This document shows, one piece after another, positions 51,209 through 61,360 of a stretch of 64,000 nucleotides of DNA; the first letter of the stretch is position 1; every line of letters begins with the position of its first letter. Below the pieces are notes generated by a model. It searched no databases and was not told the DNA's origin. It worked only from the letters and a program-made list of their open reading frames with translations. The position numbers were made by a program, and so were the translations under genes. Source of the DNA: Endotrypanum monterogeii (Eukaryota > Euglenozoa > Kinetoplastea > Trypanosomatida > Trypanosomatidae); contig CM007319.1 in assembly GCA_000333855.2 (NCBI GenBank), positions 854,653 through 918,652 on the forward strand, read 5' to 3'.

Positions 51209-53335
51209 ATGCACAGCATTTATACCAGTGCCTTGGCAGTGCTTCTAAGCACCGCATCAGTTGTAGTGAACTCCTTCCCGATACAAGTACTTCTTCACGA
51301 AAGCAAGAACACGTGGGCAACATATGATCTCCACCCGGACTACATAAATGCCAGTACTACCTCTAAGAGGGGCACAGCGATCTCAGCCAGCAACTCTCCC
51401 CAAGGTGGTCTGGAAAGTGCTCAGTCTGACCTTCGCCATGGACAGGATCATATAGGTAGCGGTGCACTCACGCGGTGGGTATTGACTTGCGCCGTGGTTG
51501 GCTGTTTCGTCGCTATTATTTTTCTTGCACTCGTATGGTCCCTTCATGAATGGCTTTCGAGATGCAGTGATGGTCTCGTGCGTCGCCGGTGGTGCTTTGC
51601 CTACCATGCTCTCAGCGAGGGCAGTGCCAGGGAAGGCTACGGATCGGCAGAAGGGCTCTGCGGTAGTTTGTCAACCACTTTGGGTCGTCCCAACGTGAGC
51701 CTGCCGCAAAGATGTCTGATGCAAGTGCTCCGGCGTACCTCCCGCGATGACCTTTGTGGAACGGTACGTGTGATAGGCGAGCAAACGCAATCCAGCTGGA
51801 CCGCGACGGATACCGGTGTGCTGAAGACAGGCGGTGAAGCTGAATTCTGGTCTCATCCGCGGAACAAGGACAGCACGCCGTCATTTGCATTCCATCTTTC
51901 CGCTTCAGAAGCACAATCAAGTGAAGACATGATCATCTTCTCCACCAACCTCGTAGGGTCGAGGGTAGGTTACCATGACGGTGATTTCCCCAAAGATACC
52001 TATGGCACGGAAGGCAGATGTAACGAGAGCAACTCGAGGGATGATGTGATTGCAGCAGATGAGCATCCCGTCTTTGCTGGCCTCGCGATAGAGGGGTCAC
52101 GCCCTTTCTTGCCTCCTGCATCTCAGTTTCTCCCCCAGGTCTCTCCCTCACAGGGAACCCACCGCCAGGAAGGGCCGCACCCTGTTCACATTGGCGAGAG
52201 TAGGTGGGACTGCGATACCCAACAGTCTGGGGCCAGGGTAGATTTCACGACATGCAAGGCCAGGTTTCCTGAGAGAGGTGCATCATCTCACCCTATCTCA
52301 CCAATGCAGCGAAGCTCATCAGAGTTGCAGAGGCACAAGGAGGGGCTCGATACGTACGTTGACGACACAGAGCCTCGTTGCGACACACCGCATTCCTCTG
52401 TAGTATTGTCGCGTGTGGAAACGACCATATTCGATAACGAAGATGTCGACGATCGGGACATCTTTCTCGCAGATGACCCAGTCGATGAGGGCGGATTCTC
52501 TGCATTCCTCTTGTCCTTCAGCGAAACTCCGTACAACGCCACGGCGCTCTCTTTTAGCGATGTGGGGTGCGCAGATTCTCCACTGGAGGTATCAATAACA
52601 GCCAGGCCATCCCCGGCGACCAGCGGTGGTTTATGTCCGCTTGTCGGCTGCAACAGAGTGGGGGCGGTAAGCCCCATGCACTCGGCAGCTAGTGGAATCA
52701 CGTTTGACTCCGAGGATATGACGGAATGTGTCATCGAGGACGCTTCTCCTCCTCGGGGACATCTATGCTCACCTAAGCCGTGCGCGCAACAGACGGAGTT
52801 GCTAACCCAGCAGAAAAGGCGACGTTCGGCGAGATACTGCGAGCCATGGCAGCCAGTACCTGTTTCTCACAAGGTGGGTTCCCTGGACAGTGCTGCTCTC
52901 GCAGCAGATTCTGCGTTCTTCTGTGACCGAGACCCGTTTCAAAGCAATCATCTCCATCGTCACACCGACATGGGTGTGTTCGGGGACCTTCTAGACGACG
53001 CGATAAGTGGGGAGGAGACTCAGAGTACCAGAATGCTAATTACCGAGGACGGTGCCTGTGAGACACACGAGCGTACCGCGTCCCTTCAGATCACAGACAC
53101 CATTTGTCTGCTGATTTCACCAACGTCATCACCGCCTTCCCACATGCTCAGTGCTTCGGACCCAATACTGTTGAAAAGCAAGGAAATTTGTGTGAAGAGC
53201 TCTGAGATCGGGTCTCCGCGCGTCGCTAAACAAGCATCGCTGAATCTCTCTTTTCCCTTGTCGAAGAGGACCTCCGATTCCGGGAAGGAAAACAGGAAAT
53301 CCCCTTTTTTTTTCGATGATTGTTGGCGTAGATGA
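51209..53335 (+). CDS. Single-pass membrane protein of unknown function
   Basis: A 708-residue protein from ATG 51209. Residues 1-22 (MHSIYTSALAVLLSTASVVV) look like a signal peptide. About 65 further residues include a possible N-glycosylation site (NAS near residue 50). Residues about 91-112 (VLTCAVVGCFVAIIFLALVWSL) form one clear transmembrane segment. The remaining ~590 residues are Ser/Asp/Glu-rich, contain no domain I recognise, and are probably cytoplasmic and disordered. This predicts a type I protein with a short external or lumenal part and a long cytoplasmic tail. The frame is open over 2.1 kb with mixed codons and low repeat content, so it is very likely real. The 3' end overlaps a short T-run encoding FFF. 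Family not recognised. Confidence 0.75.
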   Translation: MHSIYTSALAVLLSTASVVVNSFPIQVLLHESKNTWATYDLHPDYINASTTSKRGTAISASNSPQGGLESAQSDLRHGQDHIGSGALTRWVLTCAVVGCFVAIIFLALVWSLHEWLSRCSDGLVRRRWCFAYHALSEGSAREGYGSAEGLCGSLSTTLGRPNVSLPQRCLMQVLRRTSRDDLCGTVRVIGEQTQSSWTATDTGVLKTGGEAEFWSHPRNKDSTPSFAFHLSASEAQSSEDMIIFSTNLVGSRVGYHDGDFPKDTYGTEGRCNESNSRDDVIAADEHPVFAGLAIEGSRPFLPPASQFLPQVSPSQGTHRQEGPHPVHIGESRWDCDTQQSGARVDFTTCKARFPERGASSHPISPMQRSSSELQRHKEGLDTYVDDTEPRCDTPHSSVVLSRVETTIFDNEDVDDRDIFLADDPVDEGGFSAFLLSFSETPYNATALSFSDVGCADSPLEVSITARPSPATSGGLCPLVGCNRVGAVSPMHSAASGITFDSEDMTECVIEDASPPRGHLCSPKPCAQQTELLTQQKRRRSARYCEPWQPVPVSHKVGSLDSAALAADSAFFCDRDPFQSNHLHRHTDMGVFGDLLDDAISGEETQSTRMLITEDGACETHERTASLQITDTICLLISPTSSPPSHMLSASDPILLKSKEICVKSSEIGSPRVAKQASLNLSFPLSKRTSDSGKENRKSPFFFDDCWRR

Positions 53336-54118
53336 AACAGAGTTCACGTGCTCAAGTGCATGGATCTATACTAGTAGCCCGATCGACGACACAGTTTCAT
53401 GAAGTCGTGACCGGGAGCACAGAGTGTCTCTGACACCTATATTGATGGACACCCTCCTCCCACGTCTCTCTCTCCTCACCGAACAAGACGAAGAGCAGTT
53501 GGCCAGCTTTTTTTTTCTTTCTTTTTTTCCCTTACCAGTGTTTTGTGGATGTGCAGCGCTCTCTACATATGTATGTAGTTCTCGCACTGGCTTTATCCTT
53601 CCTTGCTTTCTTTAGTGCCTGTTCAGGTGCAAAGATTCATGTTGACCTCTTAAAATGTTTTGTTGGTTCTGAATACGGCGAGGTATTCTTTACTTGCTCT
53701 GTTTCTCCCAGCCGCTCCCTTTTTTATTATTTCTCAAGAAAATAAATCTTAGAGAATAGTCATTAGTATTTGGCATGTTTCTGTTTATTTCTCAGTAATT
53801 TTTGTAGTTTAGGGGTTCACCCACTGGCTGTCTTTATCTTATTTCTCTCTGTTGATCGTTTTCACAGCGCTTTTTTCTTGGGTAGGATTCGGTTGTGCTT
53901 GCGGCCGTGGCTCTGCGTCTAAGAATGTCCTCATCACTCGCCTTCCTCCCGTATCGGTCCCTCCGACTGTTTGTCTTGAATTTATGTGTGTGTGTGTTTC
54001 TCCCGTTCCTTTCCATCCCTTTCTCCTGCCCCGAGCGTTTATTTTTGTATACATTGATGTACTGGCTGCCTGCATGCGTGGTCTCTTTAATGCCTCTTCG
54101 CGCGCGTCTGTATGTCTC

Positions 54119-54149
<31 letters not shown>

Positions 54150-54178
54150 CACACACACATCTATGTGTGTGTGTGTGT
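54119..54178 (+). repeat. (AT)n-(AC)n-(TG)n composite with hairpin
   Basis: About 12 AT units, then ACATATACACACACACAT, then a short spacer and ATGTGTGTGTGTGTG. The CA arm and TG arm are reverse complements with a loop of about 2-3 nt. Confidence 0.88.
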
Positions 54179-55270
54179 TTATGTGCTTTGATTCCTCTTT
54201 AATGTAAGAATCTCTTCTGAAAAAAAAAATGATTGGACAGGGAACGGAGGGCTATGCAGAGACTCCAAGCGGTATGCATTAAACTGTTGACTAGAATTAT
54301 CGTCACTTAAAAAGAAACACTTTATGAGGACGAAAGAGACAGGTTAGGAGGATACAAGAGCTGTCGTGTTGCGGGATTGTTTCTTATTTGCCCCCCCCCC
54401 CCTCCCTCCCTGAGCGCTGCACTAGAACAAAAATCAACATATACGTGGCGGTGTTCCCTAGGGCCCATATAGTGACCTTCATCACTTTTTCCTTCCAAGT
54501 TAAAAACGTGATTTTGATCTCTGCGTGCTCTCTCCAATGCTCGTGGTCGATGAAATAATCCTGTGCGCAGCCGCGGGGCCGGTTGCCGCGTTGACCAACG
54601 ATGCTCACTGAATGCAATTCCTTATCTTGTACAGACCTTCCCTTTACATACAGCCATCCTCCCTTTCGTCTTCTCCCCCTCTTTTTTAAATACCTTTTTT
54701 TTTTTCTACGCCGGTGCCACGTCAATGCCCTGAACACGGATGCACCGCTCTAATCACTCTACTTTTCTTGCACGCACCTACTCATCATTCTTCAACCGGT
54801 CTTTATGACATGAATACAATCCTTATTGAACCCTGCGAACACACACACACATATACAAGCATGTGATCCACTGGCGTACGGCTGGATAGGGCTCCATATT
54901 TTATTCAAAGGACTCGCTGAGGATCACTACTCATTCTCTCTTCAACACCGTAAAAAAAAAAAAAGCATACTCTTTTTGTTGTTGTTGTTGTTTACTACCT
55001 TTCCACAAAAAAAAATCTGAGGGAGTCGCCGAACTGATCCTAGACCTCATCAAAAGGGCAGTCACCTTCTCTCAGTCTCTTGCACTGCCTCTCCTTCATT
55101 TTCTCCTCCCCCCTCTCTAGTTGTCTGAAGAAAACTCCCAGCCAGTACAGACAGCTGCTTTCACATTGCTCCAGCTTCCCTCGTCCATTTTTTTGTTGTT
55201 TGTTTTGTTGTGGATCTGTACCCCCGAAAAAAAAATAATCAAGTTGTACAAGTGAATACCACTCTGCTAT

Positions 55271-55279
55271 CTTTTCCAG
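55271..55279 (+). promoter_or_regulatory. Putative trans-splice acceptor of the FAHD1-like gene
   Basis: CTTTTCCAG with AG at 55278-55279. No AG occurs between about 55305 and the ATG at 55415, so the acceptor should lie in the 55270-55305 AG cluster, leaving a 5' leader of about 110-135 nt that includes the CA repeat. Confidence 0.45.
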
Positions 55280-55356
55280 CTCTGTACAGTGAGTCGTACA
55301 AGTTCCGTGGATTTTTTTCCCCTCTGATCCTCGGTGACTCATTGCCTGTCTCCGCC

Positions 55357-55359
<3 letters not shown>

Positions 55360-55391
<32 letters not shown>
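55360..55391 (+). repeat. (CA)n microsatellite in the presumed 5' leader of the FAHD1-like gene
   Basis: About 16 CA units ending 23 nt before the ATG at 55415. Confidence 0.95.
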
Positions 55392-55392
<1 letters not shown>

Positions 55393-55414
55393 TGCTGTTT
55401 CTTATCGCTAACCA

Positions 55415-56239
55415 ATGTCCCACTTAGCGTTTACAGTCCGTCAGACGGTGGTGCCGATTGTGACGAGAAGCGCAGATCCACTCAACTACTCAGTACGGCG
55501 GATTTTCTGTGTGGCGCAAAATTACGAAAGTCACGCAAGGGAGATGGGCTATGTGGTCAACCGAACACACCCCGTGTTCTTTATGAAGCCTACGGACAGC
55601 GTTGCGACCGCTCTGGGCAACCATAGATCTCCCAACGCCGCCATCAACATCCGTTATCCATCGGTTACAGAAAGTTATCATCACGAGGTGGAACTCGTAG
55701 TTGCGCTGGGCCCGCCTGCCGGAAAAACGGCTTTGTCTTCCACTGTCACCAGCGGATCGAGCGACATCCATTATTCCAACATCAAGTTTGAGGAGGCGCA
55801 TGACATCATCTTTGCCTACGGTGTGGGGTTGGACATGACCCGAAGAGATATGCAGCTGGTTGCCAAGAGAAACGGTTTGCCGTGGGATATGGCCAAGGGA
55901 GCCGACGACAGCGCCGTTGTGGGTCCGCTCATCCTCTCCAATGACTTGGAGGCGTCACACCCAGATATGTTTCTCACACCCGACAAAGACAAAAGTGTAG
56001 CCGTGTGCCGCGGTAACATTTTTCTCGAAGTCAACCAGAACGAGCGTCAGCGGAGTGATCTCAACTGCATGTCAACCCCCATTGTGGCGCTGATAGCGCA
56101 GCTGTCGCAGTACGTTGCGTTGAAACCTGGTGATCTCCTCTTCACAGGTACCCCCTCTGGTGTTGGCGCCGTGCGTCGTGGTGACGTGATAGAGGCCGGT
56201 ATTGAAGGTCTCGGTACACTCAAGGTGACTGTTGCCTAG
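55415..56239 (+). CDS. FAHD1: Fumarylacetoacetate hydrolase family protein (FAHD1-like acylpyruvase / oxaloacetate decarboxylase)
   Basis: A 274-residue protein from ATG 55415. It follows FAHD1 closely: IFCVAQNYESHAREM near residue 30 (with the His and Glu of the lid helix), FFMKPTDSV, YHHEVELVVALG with metal ligands E91 and E93, GLDMTRRDMQ with the third ligand D140, GLPWDMAKGAD, and FTGTPSGVGAVRRGDVIEAGIEGLGTL at the end. The family cleaves acylpyruvates and decarboxylates oxaloacetate with Mg2+; in animals it is mitochondrial. The N-terminal ~28 residues contain several Arg and could be a mitochondrial targeting signal (inference). Compared with human FAHD1 there is an insertion of about 15-20 Ser/Thr-rich residues after the E-x-E motif. 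Catalytic residues are intact. There is no C-terminal SKL-type glycosomal signal. Confidence 0.92.
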   Translation: MSHLAFTVRQTVVPIVTRSADPLNYSVRRIFCVAQNYESHAREMGYVVNRTHPVFFMKPTDSVATALGNHRSPNAAINIRYPSVTESYHHEVELVVALGPPAGKTALSSTVTSGSSDIHYSNIKFEEAHDIIFAYGVGLDMTRRDMQLVAKRNGLPWDMAKGADDSAVVGPLILSNDLEASHPDMFLTPDKDKSVAVCRGNIFLEVNQNERQRSDLNCMSTPIVALIAQLSQYVALKPGDLLFTGTPSGVGAVRRGDVIEAGIEGLGTLKVTVA

Positions 56240-56481
56240 TTGACTAGAGTGAATATCAGCTATCCGAAAGGTCTTCATCTATTTTTTTTTTTCTCTCCGA
56301 GTGGGTTTGCCTCGTTTTCCTCGTGGAAAACAAAAATTTCTTTTTTTCCCAAATCTGTTGTGCTGAGTAATCGTGTGTTTCTATGATCTCGAATGGGAGT
56401 ATTGAAGAGAGAGGAATGCTTTTCGCCGTTGACTGTCCTGGGTTCTTCCCCTGTGCAGGGACCTTGGGACGGAAAAAAAAA

Positions 56482-56515
56482 GATATATATATATATATAT
56501 AATATATATATATGT
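56482..56515 (+). repeat. (AT)n microsatellite
   Basis: About 16 AT units with one phase shift. Confidence 0.93.
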
Positions 56516-56919
56516 ATGCATAGAGAGCCTTCATACTTGAGTGACACCGCTTTTCCTCATCGTAGAAGGGATTCGTATGTGACGTATACATCAACTGATC
56601 GATCTTTCTGTGGTGAGTTTTATTTAAAGGGATATATGTTTCAAAAAAAAAAGTGTAAATTTCGGTGGGGAAGTGCGCTATTTGATAAAAGGAAGGCGTA
56701 CTGGGCCTCCTGTAGCGTGGCACTCTTACATCACAAGCGCACCGATTGCCCCCCCCTTTTTTTTTCTCATCTCAAAGGTCAGCCCAGTGCAGTCTATCAA
56801 AAGAAAAAGGTGTTGTGCAAGCAGTAGTGTGAAAAAGAAACTCGTGGTGGCATGGTTTAACGGACGCAAGCCTTCCCGGGGATATACCATGTGACGAGAG
56901 TGTACCTAAAGCAGGGATA

Positions 56920-57180
56920 ATGGCCATTTTGGAGCTCCTGGTTATCTGCGCGTTTCCTTTCCCTTCCCGTTTTACGCGAAGACGCAACCGCACCGATTTA
57001 CGCGGACGGGAAAGGGGTGCAATGTTTGTTGGCAATTCTCTCTTCACACATCCCGAGCTCTCAGGGCTCAAAGATCTTATTGTGGAGGGGATGAAGAGGG
57101 GAGGGATCGCTGCTCGGGTGCCTCTGTTCTCTGCACGGGACACTTCTTCGCGCCGTGACCACAGAGCCCCAGAGCCGTGA
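56920..57180 (+). CDS. Weak candidate: 86-residue hypothetical ORF
   Basis: ATG 56920 to TGA. The N-terminus is hydrophobic (MAILELLVICAFPFPS) and could be a signal sequence; the rest is basic and mixed (LSGLKDLIVEGMKRGGIAA). The local DNA is more GC-rich than the spacer, but the opposite strand is open as well, and two very short upstream ORFs precede the start. No family recognised. Confidence 0.25.
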   Translation: MAILELLVICAFPFPSRFTRRRNRTDLRGRERGAMFVGNSLFTHPELSGLKDLIVEGMKRGGIAARVPLFSARDTSSRRDHRAPEP

Positions 57181-57477
57181 AGAGGGAGGTGGAAAGACAT
57201 GTTACCGGGGGATGGCGCCTGTGGCTGCGACGTGATTCTCATTGTCCCTCTTTTTATCCGCATACTTCGTTTTGCTTATCGCTCTTCTTTGGAATGTCAA
57301 AAAAAAACACACAAGGTATCTATCCACATAAGCACGTTTGTGTATCACTGTGTTTTTCTCGCACGGGTCTGGCACACTCGACGTTGAGCAACAGAGGATA
57401 AAAGGAAAGACGTAATACGCTGACACACTACCCATCCTGCTTGCAACTCTACTTCCTTGGTTGCACCCCTCCCCCCA

Positions 57478-57504
57478 AATAATAATAATAATTATACATA
57501 TATA

Positions 57505-57542
<38 letters not shown>

Positions 57543-57545
57543 TAG
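57478..57545 (+). repeat. (AAT)n-(TA)n AT-rich tract
   Basis: AAT units followed by imperfect and then perfect TA units, about 68 nt in all. Confidence 0.92.
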
Positions 57546-58263
57546 GCGAAACAAAGAAGTAATGTTATCGATGGTTAGACGACATCGATACAAAATACTG
57601 CCACACGCCAAATAACACGCTGATCTCGCTTTCTGCTGCGTAGAAGTGGAACTCAGCTCTCAAGTTTTCGTCGAAACACGTGATGTTGTGGCTGTTTTGC
57701 TCTGTCTTTTTTTTTTTTTGCTGTCACACTCCACGAAGGTACTCGTCACCCTCTTATTTTTTGTATACTTCCACCAGCCCCTTCTCTCAACACACGCAGT
57801 GAACTTGCGCACCTCTGATATGTCTGTGCTCGTTCACCTCGCGTAAATGCATCGCGCATCGATCAACTTCAAAACTTAGCGACGCGAAATAGACATTTGT
57901 GTGTGGTTCTGCAAATTTGTAACTCACTTTTGATTTTCTTATCTGGATTGTCCTTCCATCTCGTTTTAAACTGTGTGCGCGTATGCTCGGGGAAAGAGGG
58001 AAGGGGGAGAGTCTTACTGTCTTGGCCACTTGTCCCGTTGGCTGTATGGATTTTTTTTGTTTCTAATCCTCTTCTTCTGTTCTTGCCTCTTTTTATTACG
58101 AATATTGAAGATCACCAACAACTGGTCAGCGCATCTTTTTTTGCTTTTTGTTCAGCCTAGTGTCGTTGTTTTCATTTTCACTGTTTAGCGCTTCCTTGTT
58201 TGCTTTTTGTTCTACGGAGGCCCTAAAGAAAAAAAAAAAACTATACAGATTTGGGGAGCAAAA

Positions 58264-58264
<1 letters not shown>

Positions 58265-58299
<35 letters not shown>
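58265..58299 (+). repeat. (AT)n microsatellite
   Basis: About 17 AT units. Confidence 0.95.
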
Positions 58300-58301
<2 letters not shown>

Positions 58302-61107
58302 AGAGAGAATAGAAACGGTGGTCTAATCAATAGCAGCGCTAGCGCCCTTTCTCTTTTCTCCTCTCATACTTGTACGTTTCGTTAGAAATACATACGTATG
58401 TGTGGATATAACAAAATCGAGCGCAAAGGTTCGACTCATTTTTTCCTTTTTCAATTTTTTGTTGATTCTTCGTAGGCGTTTTTGCCCAGGCTTCCAAAGT
58501 GTGTGTGGTGGGGGGGAGGGGGGGGGAGGTCTATGCGGATGGGAGAGCAGGACCACAAGGCGTACGCATCTGGTTTACTTACCGATGGTGCTGATTTACC
58601 TGCGTTCCTTCACTTCTACCTTTTGCTGCCACTTTGCTGCACTAGTGGAGCAAACAAATAAAAAAGGTGATACAGTCGGTGCATGAGTGGGTGGCGGTGC
58701 ACACGCTCACCATTCTCCCTCCTCCTTGTGTTTTATGTACTTTTGCTTTCGCCTTTCTCATCTCGATTCTTTTTTCCCTTGGCGCCTTTTTTTTGTTTTC
58801 TTCTGGTGGTTTCCGCCACGATCTCTTTATCTGCGCATCACCAGCTTCACTTACCTTGCAGGTGTTACGGTCGAGCATATTATTTTACATAATCACATAC
58901 GCTTCTCACATTCATCACTTGCTTGGTGATTTTCTTCGAATAGGGTAAGTTGTGGGTGAGCAACTCCCTTCTCCCTTTCCTCTATATCTTGCAGACATCA
59001 AGGCTGTCAAAGCCGATTCGGATCCACCGGTGCTATCACTTTTGTGAAGAGGGGCATTGGAGAGAGAAGCGCGCGGGGGAGGGGGGGAGTCGGCAACCCA
59101 CTCTGTTTCGGGATCTCGCGGATACCACTGTGAGAAGGGGTGCACAGAAGCCTTTCCCGATTTGGAAAAACAAAGGCGTTTGCCGAAGAAGAGTATAGAC
59201 GGTAACAGTGGTTGACGTTCTAGACCTGCAGACATTCCAAGAAAAAGTGAAAAGGCAGAGATAATTAGAGGCACCGATAGAACACTGTGGTGCTACTCTT
59301 TTCTCTTTCCCTCTACTTTCCTGCTACTGTGGTGTGATTCTCGAGTTCTGAAGCTTCATACATCGGCCCATTCCGTTGACCCGTCATTTTCCTTCTTTTT
59401 CTCCCGTTCATTTCATAGTTGGGAGCAGGCACCTGTGAGTCAGACTCGCTGCTGTTTCGTTTCGCCCTCGTTCTGGAGTATCTTGTCTCCCTTTTTGGGT
59501 GGAGTACGTAGTGCTCAAGCTAGTACCCCACGAAGGATTTGGTTTTCTTCGTGAAGAGCTAGAAAACTCGATCTTGTCTCTGTATCCTAGTCACTTTTCT
59601 TTTTTCTGCTCTTTTTTTCTCCCCGTTTATTGGAGTTTAATCTTCCGAGGGTGGTGTCTTCTGTTGGCTAACGAGTCAAGGGATTATTGTTCAACCCGTG
59701 CAGGTTCCCCTCTTCTCCCTTCCCAACACACACCACACAAAACGACAATAATAGCGTCTCATTCCTTCTCTCTCCCCTCTTGCACACGGATCTTCCGCCC
59801 CCGCTTCTTCATCGCCTTTTTTCTTTGTCTCTGCTGTATTGTCTTACAGAGGGTACTGAGTTACTCTCAAGAGATTGTGCCTCTTTTTTTTTTTTTTACG
59901 CGTGTGTGGGCTACAGTGAAAGTAATTCAAGATAGCCTCAAGGTTTTTTTTTAAAATCGTACAGGCATCATCTATTTCTGTACTCCTCTCCAAAGCGGAG
60001 GGGCGTACTGTGCGAGAAGATCTGGTTTAGTAAGGTCTTGTCACACTAGGCGCTCAAACGACGGAGAGCACAACGCTACGCGAAGTCAGCGTGAGGGCTG
60101 TACTATCCGTTTTTTTGTTTTTGAAGGGGGAAGGGACGAAGAGAGAAAACTGTCAGGTTGTGCGCGGTACAGGTAGGAGAGAAAGCTATTCGGGGGCCAA
60201 ATCATTTCTCCGGTGATCCAAAGCTCTTTTTTTTTTTCCGGCTATTTTACCATCGGTGTGTTTGTTTAATCTCCAAATATTTTTTTTTTGCTGTTTTTCC
60301 TTCTTTTGGTTTTTACGCTTTTCAGTTTTCGCACTTTCCTGATACATCTGCTCTCTCCAGTATTTACTAAAGTCCTTTCTCCTTTTTGTTTTTTTGGCGA
60401 CGTTTTGTTGACAGCAGAGGATTCTCATCCTCTTTCGGATTCACACAAAAGTTACCTTCTCTTCCCGTAGTCATTTGATCTCACTATATTTTGTCTGACG
60501 GCGTGAGCGTGTACTGTTTTGCCTCCCCCCAGTACCGACTTCTTCGGTTGGTTTTCGATTGTGTTTTTCAACAACATTTTTTTTTTTTTTGTTGTGTGTG
60601 TGTGTTTGTTGCTTTTAGGTGCGAGGGTTCAGATTTCACCATCGCGGGTCTTTGCTCCTTTTCCTCTCTATCCTATCCCTCTTCTCACGCGCCCAGGTGT
60701 GTGCATGTATGCCTAGAAGCCCTCCCCCCGCTTTCTATTATTATTATTATTGTGCTTGTTGTTGTATTGTTCCGTCAGCGGATAAACTCTACACTTCTAT
60801 ATTTTGATCACCTTCGCGCCGTGTGTCTGGGTGTGTGCTTGCTCACCCCTCTCTAGTTATACATTTTCGCTCGTTTCATTTTTCATTGTTGTTCTCGTGT
60901 GGCTGTGTGTTCCAGTGTGCTTTATTTTTTTTTGATTGGACCTGTGCCTTGTCTTCTTCTTAGTGGACAGACGCACGCACGCACACACACACATATATCC
61001 AAGTCCATACGCATAAAGGAGTAGTTATCTGTTTTGTGTATCTTGTTCCCGTTGAACGTCTACTCTTTGATTGTGTCTCCTGACGAAAAAGGAGTAGTTG
61101 TATGGAA

Positions 61108-61133
61108 GTATATATATATATATATATATATAT
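61108..61133 (+). repeat. (TA)n microsatellite
   Basis: About 13 TA units. Confidence 0.94.
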
Positions 61134-61279
61134 GTGCCAAAAAAAAAAAAATACGGGTGCAGGTACTCCTCGTTGTTTCCGTTGTATTGGTGAAAAAGGT
61201 TTCTCTACGCCTCTTCTGACCGACCTCGAGCAGTTGCACTTCTTGGATTCGGTGCCCTTCCTGTGGTAAGGGTCGTGAC

Positions 61280-61308
61280 ACTCTCTTCCACCTCCTCCCC
61301 TCTTTTAG
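61280..61308 (+). promoter_or_regulatory. Putative trans-splice acceptor of the HECT-type gene
   Basis: A 27-nt C/T-rich block (ACTCTCTTCCACCTCC...TCTTTT) ends in AG at 61307-61308, 52 nt upstream of the ATG at 61361. This is the clearest acceptor in the window. Confidence 0.65.
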
Positions 61309-61360
61309 ATAAAGTTGTTCGACTGCTGTGTTTGCCTCTGGGGCTGTACGGTGGTCTACA

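Larger units (their letters stand above)
53336..55414 (+). other. Intergenic spacer, membrane-protein gene to FAHD1-like gene
   Basis: Contains a TA/CA/TG composite (54119-54178), a C-run near 54392-54402, T-runs and a CA tract (55360-55391) close to the next start. No credible ORF. Confidence 0.75.
56240..61360 (+). other. 5.1-kb gene-poor spacer upstream of the HECT-type gene
   Basis: Contains AT tracts (56482-56515, 57478-57545, 58265-58299, 61108-61133), a C-run with T-run (about 56750-56766), a G-rich block (about 58508-58527), a T-run (about 59886-59898), a run of about 13 A near 61139-61151 and pyrimidine-rich DNA throughout 59.3-60.9 kb. One weak ORF candidate (56920-57180) is listed separately. 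Copies of repeats A and B were not seen here. Confidence 0.7.

Noticed and set aside
58400..58445. GGTTCGACTC resembling a tRNA B box
   Set aside because: No A box, anticodon arm or acceptor stem can be built from the ~70 upstream bases.
58945..59198. Cis-intron-like GTAAGT...TTGCAG (50 nt) followed by an open frame with a C-x3-C-x4-H motif
   Set aside because: The spacing does not fit a zinc knuckle (C-x2-C-x4-H-x4-C), no upstream exon with an ATG was found, and no ATG follows the AG. Cis-introns are very rare in trypanosomatids.
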